This document shows positions 10,024 through 21,184 of a stretch of 64,000 nucleotides of DNA, piece by piece. Source of the stretch: Daucus carota subsp. sativus (Eukaryota > Streptophyta > Magnoliopsida > Apiales > Apiaceae); the NCBI RefSeq assembly GCF_001625215.2, contig NC_030383.2:508779-572778 (forward strand), written 5' to 3'. The translations under genes and the position numbers were made by a program. Below the pieces are notes generated by a model that was given only the letters and a program-made list of their open reading frames with translations, did not search any database and was not told the DNA's origin. The stretch's first letter is position 1. Each line of letters begins with the position of its first letter.

Positions 10024-11814
10024 AAAATCTTTCCCATTTATGAAATCCGAGGATATACGACTCGGATTCTAATCAATATCAGTGCTTAATATCGTTACGT
10101 TGATGTCTAGTTTTAGTCTTAGCTTAGTAGTAGTAAATGTTTAGTCTGAATGAGTATGAATGACTCGACTCGTTTATAGCCCTAGCTCTGTTGTTAGTGA
10201 TTAAGCTTCCTATGTTTTTGAGTATATCTGGATATTTTACTTGCTGCATTATGTATATCTTTCTCCCGTGTTCATGATTAGTCTCAACTATTGTCGTCGA
10301 ATTTTAAGCATTAAGTGATATCCGGTCTTAAGGGCTGATGATGTTGATTCTATTTTTGCACTGAAACTTCGTACTGCATCTCCAATTGGGCTCTTAAATC
10401 ACTCTCTAAAATATAATATAATATTTGACTCCTAGTGAGTTAAGACATCTAAATAGATTTCATCACCAATGCTCCTCTTTATACTTGCTTCTTATTAATA
10501 TTTTATTCATATAAAAGAGAGAGAAAAGTAAAAAGAGAGAAATGTTTGTGATAAAGTTGGAGGGAAACCAATATTATATTCATGAAAAAGAAGTTAAGAG
10601 CTCCTACATGCTCTTTAAAAGAAAGGAGAGATGATGAGCTCTTAAGTTTTTAAAGAGTTTCAAGGAGCCCATTGGAGCTCTATTTCTTGTCTTGCTCTTT
10701 AAATTTGAAGTTAAGAGCTCATTTAGAGAGCCCCTTGGAGATGCTCTAAATGAAATTTTTGTTGAATTATAGAATTTTAACTTAGCTCTATCGAGCTCAA
10801 TACAAGGTCCTGCATTACTTGAATGGCTCAACAAGGCATTTGTGTCGGCATTGTCAAGGATTGCTCTTCAATTAGTTGGGCCAGCTGTTAAACCATTTTC
10901 CGGTTAATCTTTTTATGTTAGTGTTTGGTTGGGGAGAATGAAATGGATGGAACGACTAAAAATAAATGAAAATAGTAGAGATAGTTGGAAAGTTTTGAAA
11001 ATGATATATGTAACTGTGTGAGTTCAAAATTGTTATGAGAGATTTGAGAAGAAAACGAATAGAAGAAGGAATGAAGATTCTCTCTCAAATTGAATATGTA
11101 ATTTCTAGCATAGCATATAAGGAATGGAATGAAGGATAAAATGAAATTATAGACATTTGTCCGTAACATTATAAAATTCATTTCATTTCTTTTATAAAAT
11201 GAAAACGAGATACTATCGGATCAAGAGGTTGTTGGTCTGATCGCATTCATGATAGTCATAGACTCATAGAACAATAATTAATCATTTAAATCATTTAATT
11301 TAAGCTCATCCATCTCCCCAAGTCATTCATGTTAACCAGATCATGTAATTTCCACAAGCTAGATTTTGTTTAGACCAGACTAGCTCTTTAAGAGTTTAAG
11401 TTAAGCTCTTCATGTGATATTCACTTTCGTACTTATTACTGTATTTTATTAACGAGCCTACATGTTTTCCAAACTTATTAAGGAGACTTAAACCAAAGAA
11501 ATAAAGATATCACCTATACATAAAGATGGTTCCTAACACCGGTCTGCGGAGTCAGAGGAGGCGGAGCTGCTGCAGTAAAGCTGAGATCAAACGTAAACTC
11601 CATCATGCTGGTAGTTCTCTTCATGGGTGGCCTCTGCCTCTTTCCCAACATCATGCTTTTGTATGCGTAAAATGTTAGCTTGTGAATTGATGTTGGAGTG
11701 AGGAGTGACATGGTTGAAATGATGTTATGACTTATAAGCAAGAGCCAGAATGTTAGCTCTTACTAGCACTATCTCAAATGCCTTAATTTGCTTCAAAGCA
11801 GAGATAAAGCGACA
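10024..11814. other. Intergenic spacer with two MITE-like repeats
   Basis: No gene recognised. About 10375-10747 has ends GCATCTCCAATT and GGAGATGCTC, the same termini as the elements at 47553 and 51339. About 10921-11200 starts GTGTTTGGTTGGGG like the repeat at 5985-6195. Around 11510-11740 is non-repetitive sequence with no supported ORF. Confidence 0.55.
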
Positions 11815-12775
11815 CTAGTAGAGAGAAGGTGTTTTTTGTATGACATGAGCCCCGCACTTCTCCACCTTCACTTTTCTACAAGCTCTTTCTCCACTAAATT
11901 CATCAAAATAAGACAATATGCTGTGAAATGAAACCTTGATTCTATCTCCACTTTTCATTGGCATGCTCTTTGGCTCTTTCATCATGTATTGTAACGTTGA
12001 ACCCACTGAGATTACTCCTCTCCTTATGCATTCTACCCTTGAACGCACTGTACCACCAGATACACTGGTTATGTAGTTTAATTGACAACCCTCTGTTTCG
12101 TTTCTGACAACTACTCTAACAACTGGATCACCCGTATCGGTTTTAAATCTAAAAACAAACCAGAGAGCAACACCTAAGAAGTTATCACCCAAGTTTGGCG
12201 GGATATCAAAAGATATTGTACATCTATTGCTTTTGTAGCTGAACCATTCTGCAATCTTCGTGTTTGGTGGATCAGCTTCAAATGAAGATTTTAGTCCTAC
12301 CTGCAACAGCATTATAAATATGGAGATATCAAAGTCTGGTTGTATTTACTGAAATAAAAAGATAGTAGACATTAACAACACGGAGCCTGTTTTAAATTGA
12401 TTGATTCCAGATTTCCGCACTTCCAAACCACTAAAGTATTCAATTTCTTGAACATTGACAGATCTGGTAAATTTTGGAGGCTTTCGCACTCATAAACATG
12501 TAGTATTGAAAGATGAGGTGGAAGTGGCGGAAAAGTCGACTGCATTTCCATATTGTCAATCTGTTTAACTGTTTCAAGCCATATAAATTGGGTAGTTGTT
12601 CCAGTGTGGCATTGTTGGATACTTTTAACACTCTTAAGTTCAGAGGAACTTCTGGGAAGGAAGTTCCAAGACTTCTACAGTTCACTAATTTAAGATACTG
12701 TAGGTTGAAAAGCTTAGAAAGACTAAACGGTTTGGTTGAAGAGAAACTCTGGCCCTTAGGTTGATATTTATGATG
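11815..12775 (-). pseudogene. Duplicated TNL tail: broken LRR plus intact C-JID exon
   Basis: This is a second copy of the 3' end of TNL2. Positions 12440-12775 correspond to the last LRRs (residues like SFPEVPLNLRVLKV and LEQLPNLYGLKQL) but carry a deletion and frameshift within the repeat that reads SRLQTLPPLPPHL in TNL2. Positions 11815-12300 are a complete copy of the terminal exon: acceptor GTTGCAG, then 161 codons and TAG, with the C-JID signature (IAEWFSYKSN, GDRIKVSFHS, KVEKCGAHVI). Because acceptor, frame and stop all survive, the exon could in principle serve TNL2 as an alternative last exon. The duplication covers roughly 1.1 kb. Confidence 0.8.
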
Positions 12776-12957
12776 ATTTTAGTGATAAAAATGATACCTT
12801 ATCAAGATTGGTGAGTAAACTGATATATGTCCTTCACTCCGGTGACCATTTTTAACCCGATTTTGACACAGTACTTGAGGAATTTCATACAGCTCAAAAT
12901 AGCAGCAAACTACACCTCAAATGCCTTCATTTGCTTCAGAGCAGATATAAATTGACA

Positions 12958-15900
12958 CTAGAAGAGAGAAGGTGTTTTCTTTATCACATGAGCCCCACAC
13001 ATCTCCACCTTCACTTTTCTGCAAAGTCTTTCTTCATAATATCCATCAAAATAAGACAATATGCTGTGAAATGAGACCTTGATTCTATCTCCACATTTCA
13101 TTGGCATGCTCTTTTGCCCTTTCATTATGTATTGTAACCTTGACCCCAGTCCAACTGACATTACACCTCTCCTTATGCATTCTACCCTCGAACCCACTGT
13201 ATCACCAAATGCACTGGTGAGGTAATTTAATTCACAACCTTCTGTTTCGTTTCTGACAACTACTCTGATGACTGGATCACCCTTATCGGTTTTGTATCTA
13301 AAAACAAACCAGAGAGCAAAACCTAAGAAGTTATCACCGAAGTTTGGCAGGATAGCAAAAGATATATTACATCCATTGCTTTTGTAGCTGAACCATCTAG
13401 CAATCTTTGTGTTTGGTAAAAAAGCTTCAAATGAAGATTTTAGTCCTACCTGCAACAGCATTATATATATGGATATCTCAAATTCTGGTTGTGTTAATTG
13501 AGATAAAAAGATAGACATTAACACCAACAAACCTGAACGGAGCTCTGTTTTAAATTGATTGATTCCAGATTTCTGCACTTCTGAACCATTAATAACTCCA
13601 ATTCTTTGAACATTGACAGATCTGGTAAATCTTGCAGGCTACTGCAGTCATAAACATATAGTAAAAAAAGATGAGGTGGAAGTGGTGGAAGTGTTTGAAG
13701 TCTGCTGCAATTCCACATTGACAATCTCTTTAACTGTTTCAGGCCGGATAAATCAGGTAGTTGTTCCAGTGTGGCATAGTTGCCTACCGTTAACCCTCTT
13801 AAATTCGGAGGGACTTCCGGGAAGGAAGATCCAAGACTTCTACAATTCACTAATTCAAGAAACTGTAGGTTGAAAAGCTTAGAAAGACTAAACGGTTTGG
13901 TAGAAAAGAAACTCTCTCCCTCATCAGTAAGACTTAGACTTTCTAAAGAAGAGATATCTAAGATCACGGGCAGCAATAATTTTATATCACATCTCAGGCT
14001 TAAATGAAGACTTAAACCTTTCCATTTCATATTTTTTACTGTATCAAGCAAGTTAACTGCTGACAAGCCACTATCCATTAAATCTAATATCTCAAGTGAT
14101 AGAATATTCCTAATGCTATTTGGGATATATTCAAGCTTCTCGCACCATCTGCAATTCAAAATTTTTAATCTGCTCAACAGTCCAATAGAACCTGGTATTT
14201 CTTCAACTGCTGTTCCAGTTGCATCAAGATGTTGTAAGCGTTGCATCATCCCCAATTGCTCAGGCAATCGCTCCAGATTTTTACAACCTTCAAGATTAAG
14301 TTCTTCAAGCATCTTCAAATTCCACATGCTGTTTGGAAGACTAGTAAGGTTCTCGCAATAAGGCAACTGCAGGTCAACCAAATCAGTCAGATTGCTGAAC
14401 GAGTCTGGCAACTGTTCAATTGCACAATATGTTGCATCAAAAACCTTTAAACTTCTTAGGTCCCCAAGTTGCTCAGGTAGCTTTAAAAGCTTTTTACACC
14501 CCATAATTTCCAACCGAATTAATTCTTTGAGGTGAGCAATCGTATCAGGCAGTTGTTCAATAGAGGTATGACTCAAATTCAGCATCTTTAAGCCTTTCAA
14601 ATTACCCAATTGTTCTGGCAATTGTTTCAGACTGTGACAACCACTCATATTCAAGCAGCTCAAACTAGTCAAGTTCTTGACTGCCTCTGGCAGTCTTTTA
14701 AGGCTTTGACAGTCACGCAAATCAAAATGGCCCAATTTATTTAGTCGTCCAACATGCTCAGGCAACTCTTTCAAATTATTACATTCACCCAGATCTAAAT
14801 GACTCAAAGTAGTCAACTGTTCAATCGATGGGTGGATTTTTAGCAGCCTGTGACAACTATTAAGTAGTAACTTGTCAACCAGTCTTACGTCTCTAAAATC
14901 ATCAGCAATCTTTAGGTTTTTTGAGTAACTGAAATCTATAGTCTTCAAATTCTGTTCAAATGACATATAAATCAGCATAAGTACATATATTTAAACAGCA
15001 TAAGAGAAACTATTCATTTCACGTTTCTTACCGTGATGCCCTTGGGCAATGTCTTGAATTTGTTGAATGGCATGATAAGGGAAATGAGCTTTCGTGGACG
15101 AAAACTGATAGGTATATGTGTCCACGGACAGTGAGACCATCGAATGCATCTTAACTCGTGAAATGAATTTTCAAAATTCCCCTTGATGTCAAGTGCACCA
15201 ATTATTTCAAGTAATCTCAAGTTCAGAAATCTTTCAAATATTTTGGCGCTTACATGTCTTTCCATCATGGATAGGTTTATTAAGATGAGACCTTCAACTG
15301 TATCTGTTCCCTACAGATCAACAGGAAAAAAGGATTTAAGCAGCACAAAAACTTATGGCAGTTTATAAGAGTTCACTTAGAGCACATTCTTTATCACTAT
15401 ATATTAATGTTTTTTTTGGCATAAACAGAACATATCTTCTTCATTACAATGTACATTTAAGTATTTATGACATGTTGACTTCTAGTTACATTGACTATGA
15501 AGTACTATGAACTGCCAATGAATTCATTTCTCATTAACTAAACATGGATTATATCTAATTTGTACTTCTTTGATACTGTGATATCCATATCTGATCACAA
15601 CTTGCTTTAAATTTCAGCTAGTATTATTAATAGAAGAACATATGGTTTTCCGGCTAATAGTATGGAACCTAGTTTTCAGTTTTTAGTTTACCTCTAGATT
15701 TTGCAAAGCATGGCATGGATTTCCATTAGACAAGTACAGCCGCTTGGCCTTCCCATGTTTAGATTCTTCAAGAATAACGTCCTTCCCCATGTCTTGGATA
15801 AGAGCATGCATCTGAAATGTATTGTTCTTATCAATTGTTATTAGACATCTTTCCAGTAAAATTGGTATACCGGCTTCTGGACAGAAATTACAAGATCGGA

Positions 15901-18197
15901 ATACATGAGCACCCTCGTCCTTATCCTTTCCGATGAAAAAAAATACAATATCTAGGAAAAGTGCCTTTTCCGTCTTGTCACCTAATCCATCATAGCTCAA
16001 TTTGAGGATGTTTTGTATTTCTGGATTTACTCGAACTTTTTGTAGTTGAGCTTTCCAGAATGACACGTCAGTTCTGCCACGCAAAGAAGAACCCAAAACC
16101 TTAAGAGCCAAAGGAAGGCCTTCAACATAATCAACAATCTTTACTGAGAGCTCTCTTAAGTTTTCGGGTGGTGTTGCTTTCCTGAAGGCATGACAGTTAA
16201 AGAGCTCTAACGATTCCTCTGGACTCAATTTCTTCACCTTGTATATATATACTTTTGAAATATCCACTCTCAATTGATATAACAGGTTTACATCCCTTGT
16301 CGTAACAATGATTCTACTTCCATCGGAAAACAAGTTGCAAATCCATACAAGCAGCTCTGAATGATTTGACTGGTCCAAATCATCGAGAACTACGAGGGCT
16401 TTCTTAGAGGAAAGAATTTGTTTCAATAGTCTTGTTCCCCTTTCAACATCAGGGACCTTATAATCCTTCCTTTTGAGAAGCTCACTTAGTAATTGCTCAA
16501 GTAAAGAAACCAGAGGATTGCTTCCTTTTGAATTTTGTATAACATTTTCAACAAAGCAGCTGATGTCAAAATCCTTTGAATATTTGTTGAAGAAAGCTTT
16601 GGCGGTCGTAGTTTTCCCAATTCCGCCCATCCCCCATAAACCAATGGTGCAGAAATCATCTGACTTGATGTTTACTTTTTTATATATTTTTTCAACAGCA
16701 GAATCCACCCCAAATAGACATTCCTCGAGGTGTAACACTTTTGTAGAGACTTGTAGGGCCACGTTCTCCACAATTTCTTGGATGGTGTCCGATTCATTCC
16801 TGTTTGAAACCAAAAAACATAGAATTGTAATTCTGATATTGTAGTTCATATAGTTTCAGTACACTTTGTAAATACACAAGTGATTTTTCATATATGTGTC
16901 CAAAAAAACTGGAATAATCAGATAGTAATAGGGTTAAATATCAACCGGGTGATTGATTGCGGCCCGATGACTCAATTTAGTCACTGAATGGAAAAGTGAC
17001 TCAAATTAGTCACTCGTTTAAAAATTTGTATCAAAAATATCACTCTATCGCTTGTCGAATTTTTGAAAGTATTATATATTGAGTTTCGCACATTTTTTAT
17101 GAATGATATTGCATCCAAATAAAAGGTTCCGAACTCTACTATTTTAGCTAATATTGTTAGATTTTTAAACTTTTATCAACTATTTATTTTTAATTTTTTG
17201 ATTGTTTTACTTGATTTAAATAAAAATAAATAGCTGATAAAATTTTAAAAATCTAACAATATTAGCTAAAATAGTAGAACTCAAAATCTTTCATTTGGAT
17301 GTAATATCATTCATAAAAAATATGCGAAACTCAAGATATAATATTTTCGGAATTTCGACTAATGATAAAGTGATAGTTTTGATACAAATTTTTAAATGAA
17401 TGACTAATTTGAGTCACTTTTTCATTCAGTGACCAAATTGAGTCATCGGGCCGCAATCAATCACCCGGTTGATATTTAACCCGATAGTAATAATATCCAA
17501 CATGCATAATTAATCAAAGCTTCGAAAAAATAAAAGGGACTTGCTCATCTGCATCTTTTTTCAGAGTGTATCCTGATAGGTCTGAGATTTCAGCAAGAGC
17601 AGATCTCCACTTCTTTATCTTAGTAACTGGGTAGAGTTTTTTATGAAAATCAAGAGCTTCCCTAAAACTCCCTCTCAGGTGCCGCAGATCTGATGGATTA
17701 ACATAGTAAAAAACAGGAACAACCTGAGTGTTTGTTCTCTTGCAATCAAGAATCTCTACGAGCTCATCAAGGCACCATGGAGAACGAGCATAGTTCTCTG
17801 ATATAACCACAACGAACTTATTTGAACTTCTGATTGCATTATGTAATCCCTTTGATATTTCTTCACCCTTTTCAAGTGAAGGATCATCTCTGAAGGTCTG
17901 AATTCCTGCTTGATCCAGAGAAAAGTAAAGATTGGCTATGAAGTTTCTGCGTGTGTCCTTTCCGTAAAAGCTCAGGAAGACATCCCAGCTAGTAGGTGGA
18001 GATGAAGAAGAGGACAAAGGAGGGGTAGTTAAATGGAGATTACTTGTGGTATCTTTGGGAGGACATCGATTCTTAATGGAAAAGGAACGGATGATAATGG
18101 CAAGGATGGCAAGTAAAGTGAGTACGGGCAGAGCCCAAATAAAAAGTACTTCTTTCGGACAATAAGGGCCAGTTAACTGATTATTTGTTGTATCCAT
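12958..18197 (-). CDS. TNL2: TIR-NBS-LRR-C-JID resistance protein with N-terminal anchor
   Basis: Five exons keep phase: 17545-18197, 15692-16799, 15032-15310, 13533-14951, 12958-13449, giving about 1316 residues. Residues 17-36 form a strongly hydrophobic helix (VLFIWALPVLTLLAILAIII) followed by RSFSIKNR, which would act as a signal anchor. TIR spans about 71-215 with the conserved Glu in WCLDELVEIL. NB-ARC has GMGGIGKTTTAKAF, KALVVLDDLDQ, GSRIIVTTRD and GLPLALKVLGSSL, but the MHD motif reads MHA (FQMHALIQDMG). Exons 3-4 encode about a dozen LRRs. Exon 5 is the C-terminal jelly-roll/Ig-like C-JID domain. The first intron uses a GC donor (GA|GCAAGT) and contains a 552-bp MITE; the others are GT-AG. 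TNLs sense pathogen effectors and signal through TIR NADase activity; the ligand cannot be inferred. Confidence 0.9.
16931..17482. mobile_element. Long-inverted-repeat MITE (Mutator-like) in TNL2 intron 1
   Basis: Ends GGGTTAAATATCAACCGGGT and its inverse define a 552-bp element whose arms pair over most of its length. A 10-bp target duplication GATAGTAATA lies at 16921-16930 and 17483-17492. Long arms with a 9-10 bp duplication are typical of Mutator-like MITEs. It makes up most of the 745-bp intron. Confidence 0.88.
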
Positions 18198-18282
18198 GGA
18201 AAAAGGACAGAGATTCTAAGCTGAAATTGAACAAGTGATGGTGAGCATTGACAAAGTATTACTCAACTGTGGTTTTAAGGTT

Positions 18283-19110
18283 GTCTATCTTCTTGTAAGC
18301 ATTAAAAAGATGGCAAGTTGAAATTGAAAACAACAAAATGAGGAAACATATATCAATGTCAAATTCCACCCATGCCAGCATAAAATATTCATACAGGCTC
18401 CTTCATCAGTCCTGCCAGAGCTAGCATTATTAGAACTCTGTAATAAAACATTCATTATGTTAACATCCAATAAGTTGTATATTCAGATAATACAAAAACA
18501 GATGATGTTAATTCCACACAAAAAACAACACATATGACGAAGCATGTAGGACCCTGTAATAGTATAATTGACCTTATATCTACAAAGACATTGGAAATTC
18601 ATTTGAAACTTCATCTAATATGCCCCAAATACAATCTACAATCAGTTAAAAAACACATGATTTTAAGGTTCTGATTCCTGTAACCGCTGACGGGCTCATT
18701 AACTATGAACCAAAAACTCTTTACATGTCTATCTTCTTCTAAGCACTAAAAAGATGGCAAGTTAAGAGTGAAAACAACAAAGATGACGAATAATATATAG
18801 CTTTAATAATCTCAAATTCTACCCATGCTAGCATAAAACACTCAAAAAGGCTCCTTGATCAGTCCTTCCAGAGCATTATTATAAATCTATAAAAGAAATT
18901 CATTATGCTAACATTTAGTTGAGCTATATATTAAGATAATACAATAAATTAGTATGCCAAATCCACACAAAAAAATAACACACATGACTAGGCATACAGG
19001 TCACAGGACCCTGAAATAGTAGAAATGACCTTAAAATCCACAAAGACATTGGAAAGTCATCTGAAACTTCACTGAATAAGCCCAAATACAATCTACAATC
19101 AGGTTGAGAA
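18283..19110. repeat. Direct duplication of about 0.4 kb upstream of TNL2
   Basis: Two head-to-tail copies lie at about 18283-18655 and 18727-19110. Shared strings include AAAGATGGCAAGTT, CCCATGC(C/T)AGCATAAAA, CCACAAAGACATTGGAAA and CAAATACAATCTACAATCAG. Part of the unit also occurs upstream of TNL1 (8100-8230). It is non-coding and looks like duplicated promoter/5' sequence of the cluster. Confidence 0.7.
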
Positions 19111-19229
19111 ACACAACGCAACCGTGTTTTGAAGAAATTCAAAATACAATCAGGCCAAAGCTTATTTTCTGGACAAATTGACAAAAGATGAAGAGGAAAC
19201 TTCGAACTCAGAATTTGCAATTTACTTAC

Positions 19230-20895
19230 CTCTTGATTTTGCAAGTTTTGTGATTTATGGAATCACAAGATTCGAATATCTCAAAAGCCTCATCTTTTTC
19301 ATTCCATGTAATATCAACATTTTCCGTCTCTTGAACCAAGTCATCATAGGTCAGATTAAGGATATTAATGTATGGGACCAGGTCCCTGGCATACGGCTGC
19401 CAGGGACTAGTTAACCAACAGCCTGTTTCCTGGCCGTTGGATGCATATCCAGCGGCCAGGATCTTATTAAAATTTTAATGTGTCCCGCGCTTTTTTAGCG
19501 CTGGACATGGGATTCCCCGTCCAGCGCTAAAAAAGCGCTGGACACATTAAAATTTTAATACGATCCTGGCCGCTGGATATGCATCCAACGGCCAGGAAAT
19601 GGGCTGTTGGTTAAGCGCCGCTTCCCATGTATGTATATCGTTCTCTGGAATTTCTCTAACAACACTTTAAAGCTGAGAGCATCGATTAAACAGACAAGGT
19701 TCTTTGACGTGTAAAATTATAATTTTGAAATTTTTTAATTTTAAAATTAAAGAATACAAGTAGTTTTTACTTTTAATAAACTAAATTATTTATTGTAACT
19801 ACTTTTAATAAATTAGATTATTTATTGTATATACAGAGAACCTCACTAAAATAATATTGTTGGAGAATCTGAAATTTCCTAAATTTATAATAAATAAAGT
19901 AAGACTAGATTGAATAACAACTTAAACAACAATTTATATTTGTATGCTTTATTATTATTATAATTATTAAATTTAAAATTTATTAACCAAAAGATAATGC
20001 ATTTAAAAAATATACTATATAAGAAGGAATGTACAAAAAGTGAAAAATGAATATTTAGTTATTGATAAGCAAACCTACTTATTACCTACTTCCGAGAAAG
20101 GAAAAATGAATCTTAAATATTAGGGGAATGGCCAGACTTTGTGAAGTCCTCAAAATTATAGTCTACGAGGACCATATATAACAAATCCAATGCTCTGATG
20201 GAAGACCTCCGGGGCATAGGTTAAAGAGCTCTCTGAAACTTCTTTCAGGCATTGATTTTCCGGAGGCATGATACTATGATAATTAAAGAGCTCCGACAGA
20301 TCACTTTTCCCCAACTCCTTCACCATGCATGCATAAATCCACTTGTCAAATATCTAACTTCAACAGATTTGGCAGGTTTGTATCTCTTGTCGTGATCAAA
20401 ATTCTACTTCCACCGTAAAACAAGTTGCAAAACCTTGCTAGAAATTGGCAATAACATGATCGGTCAAGATCATCCAAAACAATGACAGCTCTTTTGAACA
20501 AATTCTTTGTTTCAGTCGTCTTATTCCACTTTCAACATCACGGACCTTCTGCTCCTTCCTTTTAAGAAGCTCAGTAGGAGTTACTCAAGAAAAGCACATA
20601 AAAGTTTTAGCTCCTTGTGTATATTATTGTTTGACATTCTAAACAAAGGAGCTGTATCAAGTTGTTACAGTATTTGTTCTAGAAAGTTTTGGTAATTTTA
20701 GTTTCCCTGATTTCTCCGATCTGGTATATTTCAAATGACTCAGACAAGATTTGACTCCATGCTTAGTTCTTCACAGATATCTTCAACAACAGAATCTATT
20801 TCAAATAGTTATTGGTCAAGGTCTGAAACTCTTGTAGATACTTGTAGTCCCACATTCTCCACAATTTCTCTGACAGTGTTTGATTCATCCCTGTT
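19230..20895 (-). pseudogene. Decayed TNL NB-ARC exon
   Basis: Minus-strand similarity to exon 2 of TNL2/TNL3 runs from an exon-end sequence like CAAAATCAAGAG|GTAAG (19230) to the exon start like DESNTVREIVE (20895). Recognisable pieces include a kinase-2-like stretch near 20470-20490, an RNBS-B region near 20390-20410 and an EL...ELF(N)YH segment near 20260-20330. Frames are shifted repeatedly. The P-loop region (about 20685-20740) no longer encodes GxGGxGKTT. The copy is split by a foldback MITE (19374-19626) and by an AT-rich stretch (about 19680-20100). TIR and LRR parts were not found. Confidence 0.75.
19374..19626. mobile_element. Foldback MITE with GGGACC-type ends inside the NB-ARC pseudogene
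   Basis: A near-perfect palindrome pairs 19405-19500 with 19520-19615 (arms contain GGCCGTTGGATGCATATCCA), closing on GCGCTTTTTTAGCGC. The left end is GGGACCAGGTCCC, the right end GCTTCCC, with ATGTAT on both sides. The flanks join to continue TNL-like sequence (AAGGAT..ATGTATGT..TCGTT), confirming an insertion. The GC-rich arms contrast with the locus. Confidence 0.7.
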
Positions 20896-21184
20896 AAATG
20901 TTAATCAGACAAAATTGTGCTACTATCAGTCCAAAAAACTAAAGAGAACTGGAGCCTGTCACATGATTAAAAAAACAATTACAATGTTTTGTAAAGAAAA
21001 ACAGGAGAAGAAAAGAGTCACCCTGGGTTAATAAAACCGAACTTTTTAATCCAGTATGAAGAGAGCTTATTAATTTCAACTTAACAATAAAAGTAACAAC
21101 TACAATTATATGAATCTAACAGACGAGACAGAAAAATATATCTTCTAATGTTCTTTCTGTACCCATCACAAAAAATTTAAAAGC

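Noticed and set aside
12440..12685. Stand-alone small LRR gene
   Set aside because: It is the frameshifted remnant of the last TNL2-like LRRs, part of the duplicated tail.
19405..19615. Large GC-rich palindrome as a terminator or RNA gene
   Set aside because: Flanking ATGTAT copies and the interrupted NB-ARC homology show it is an inserted foldback MITE.
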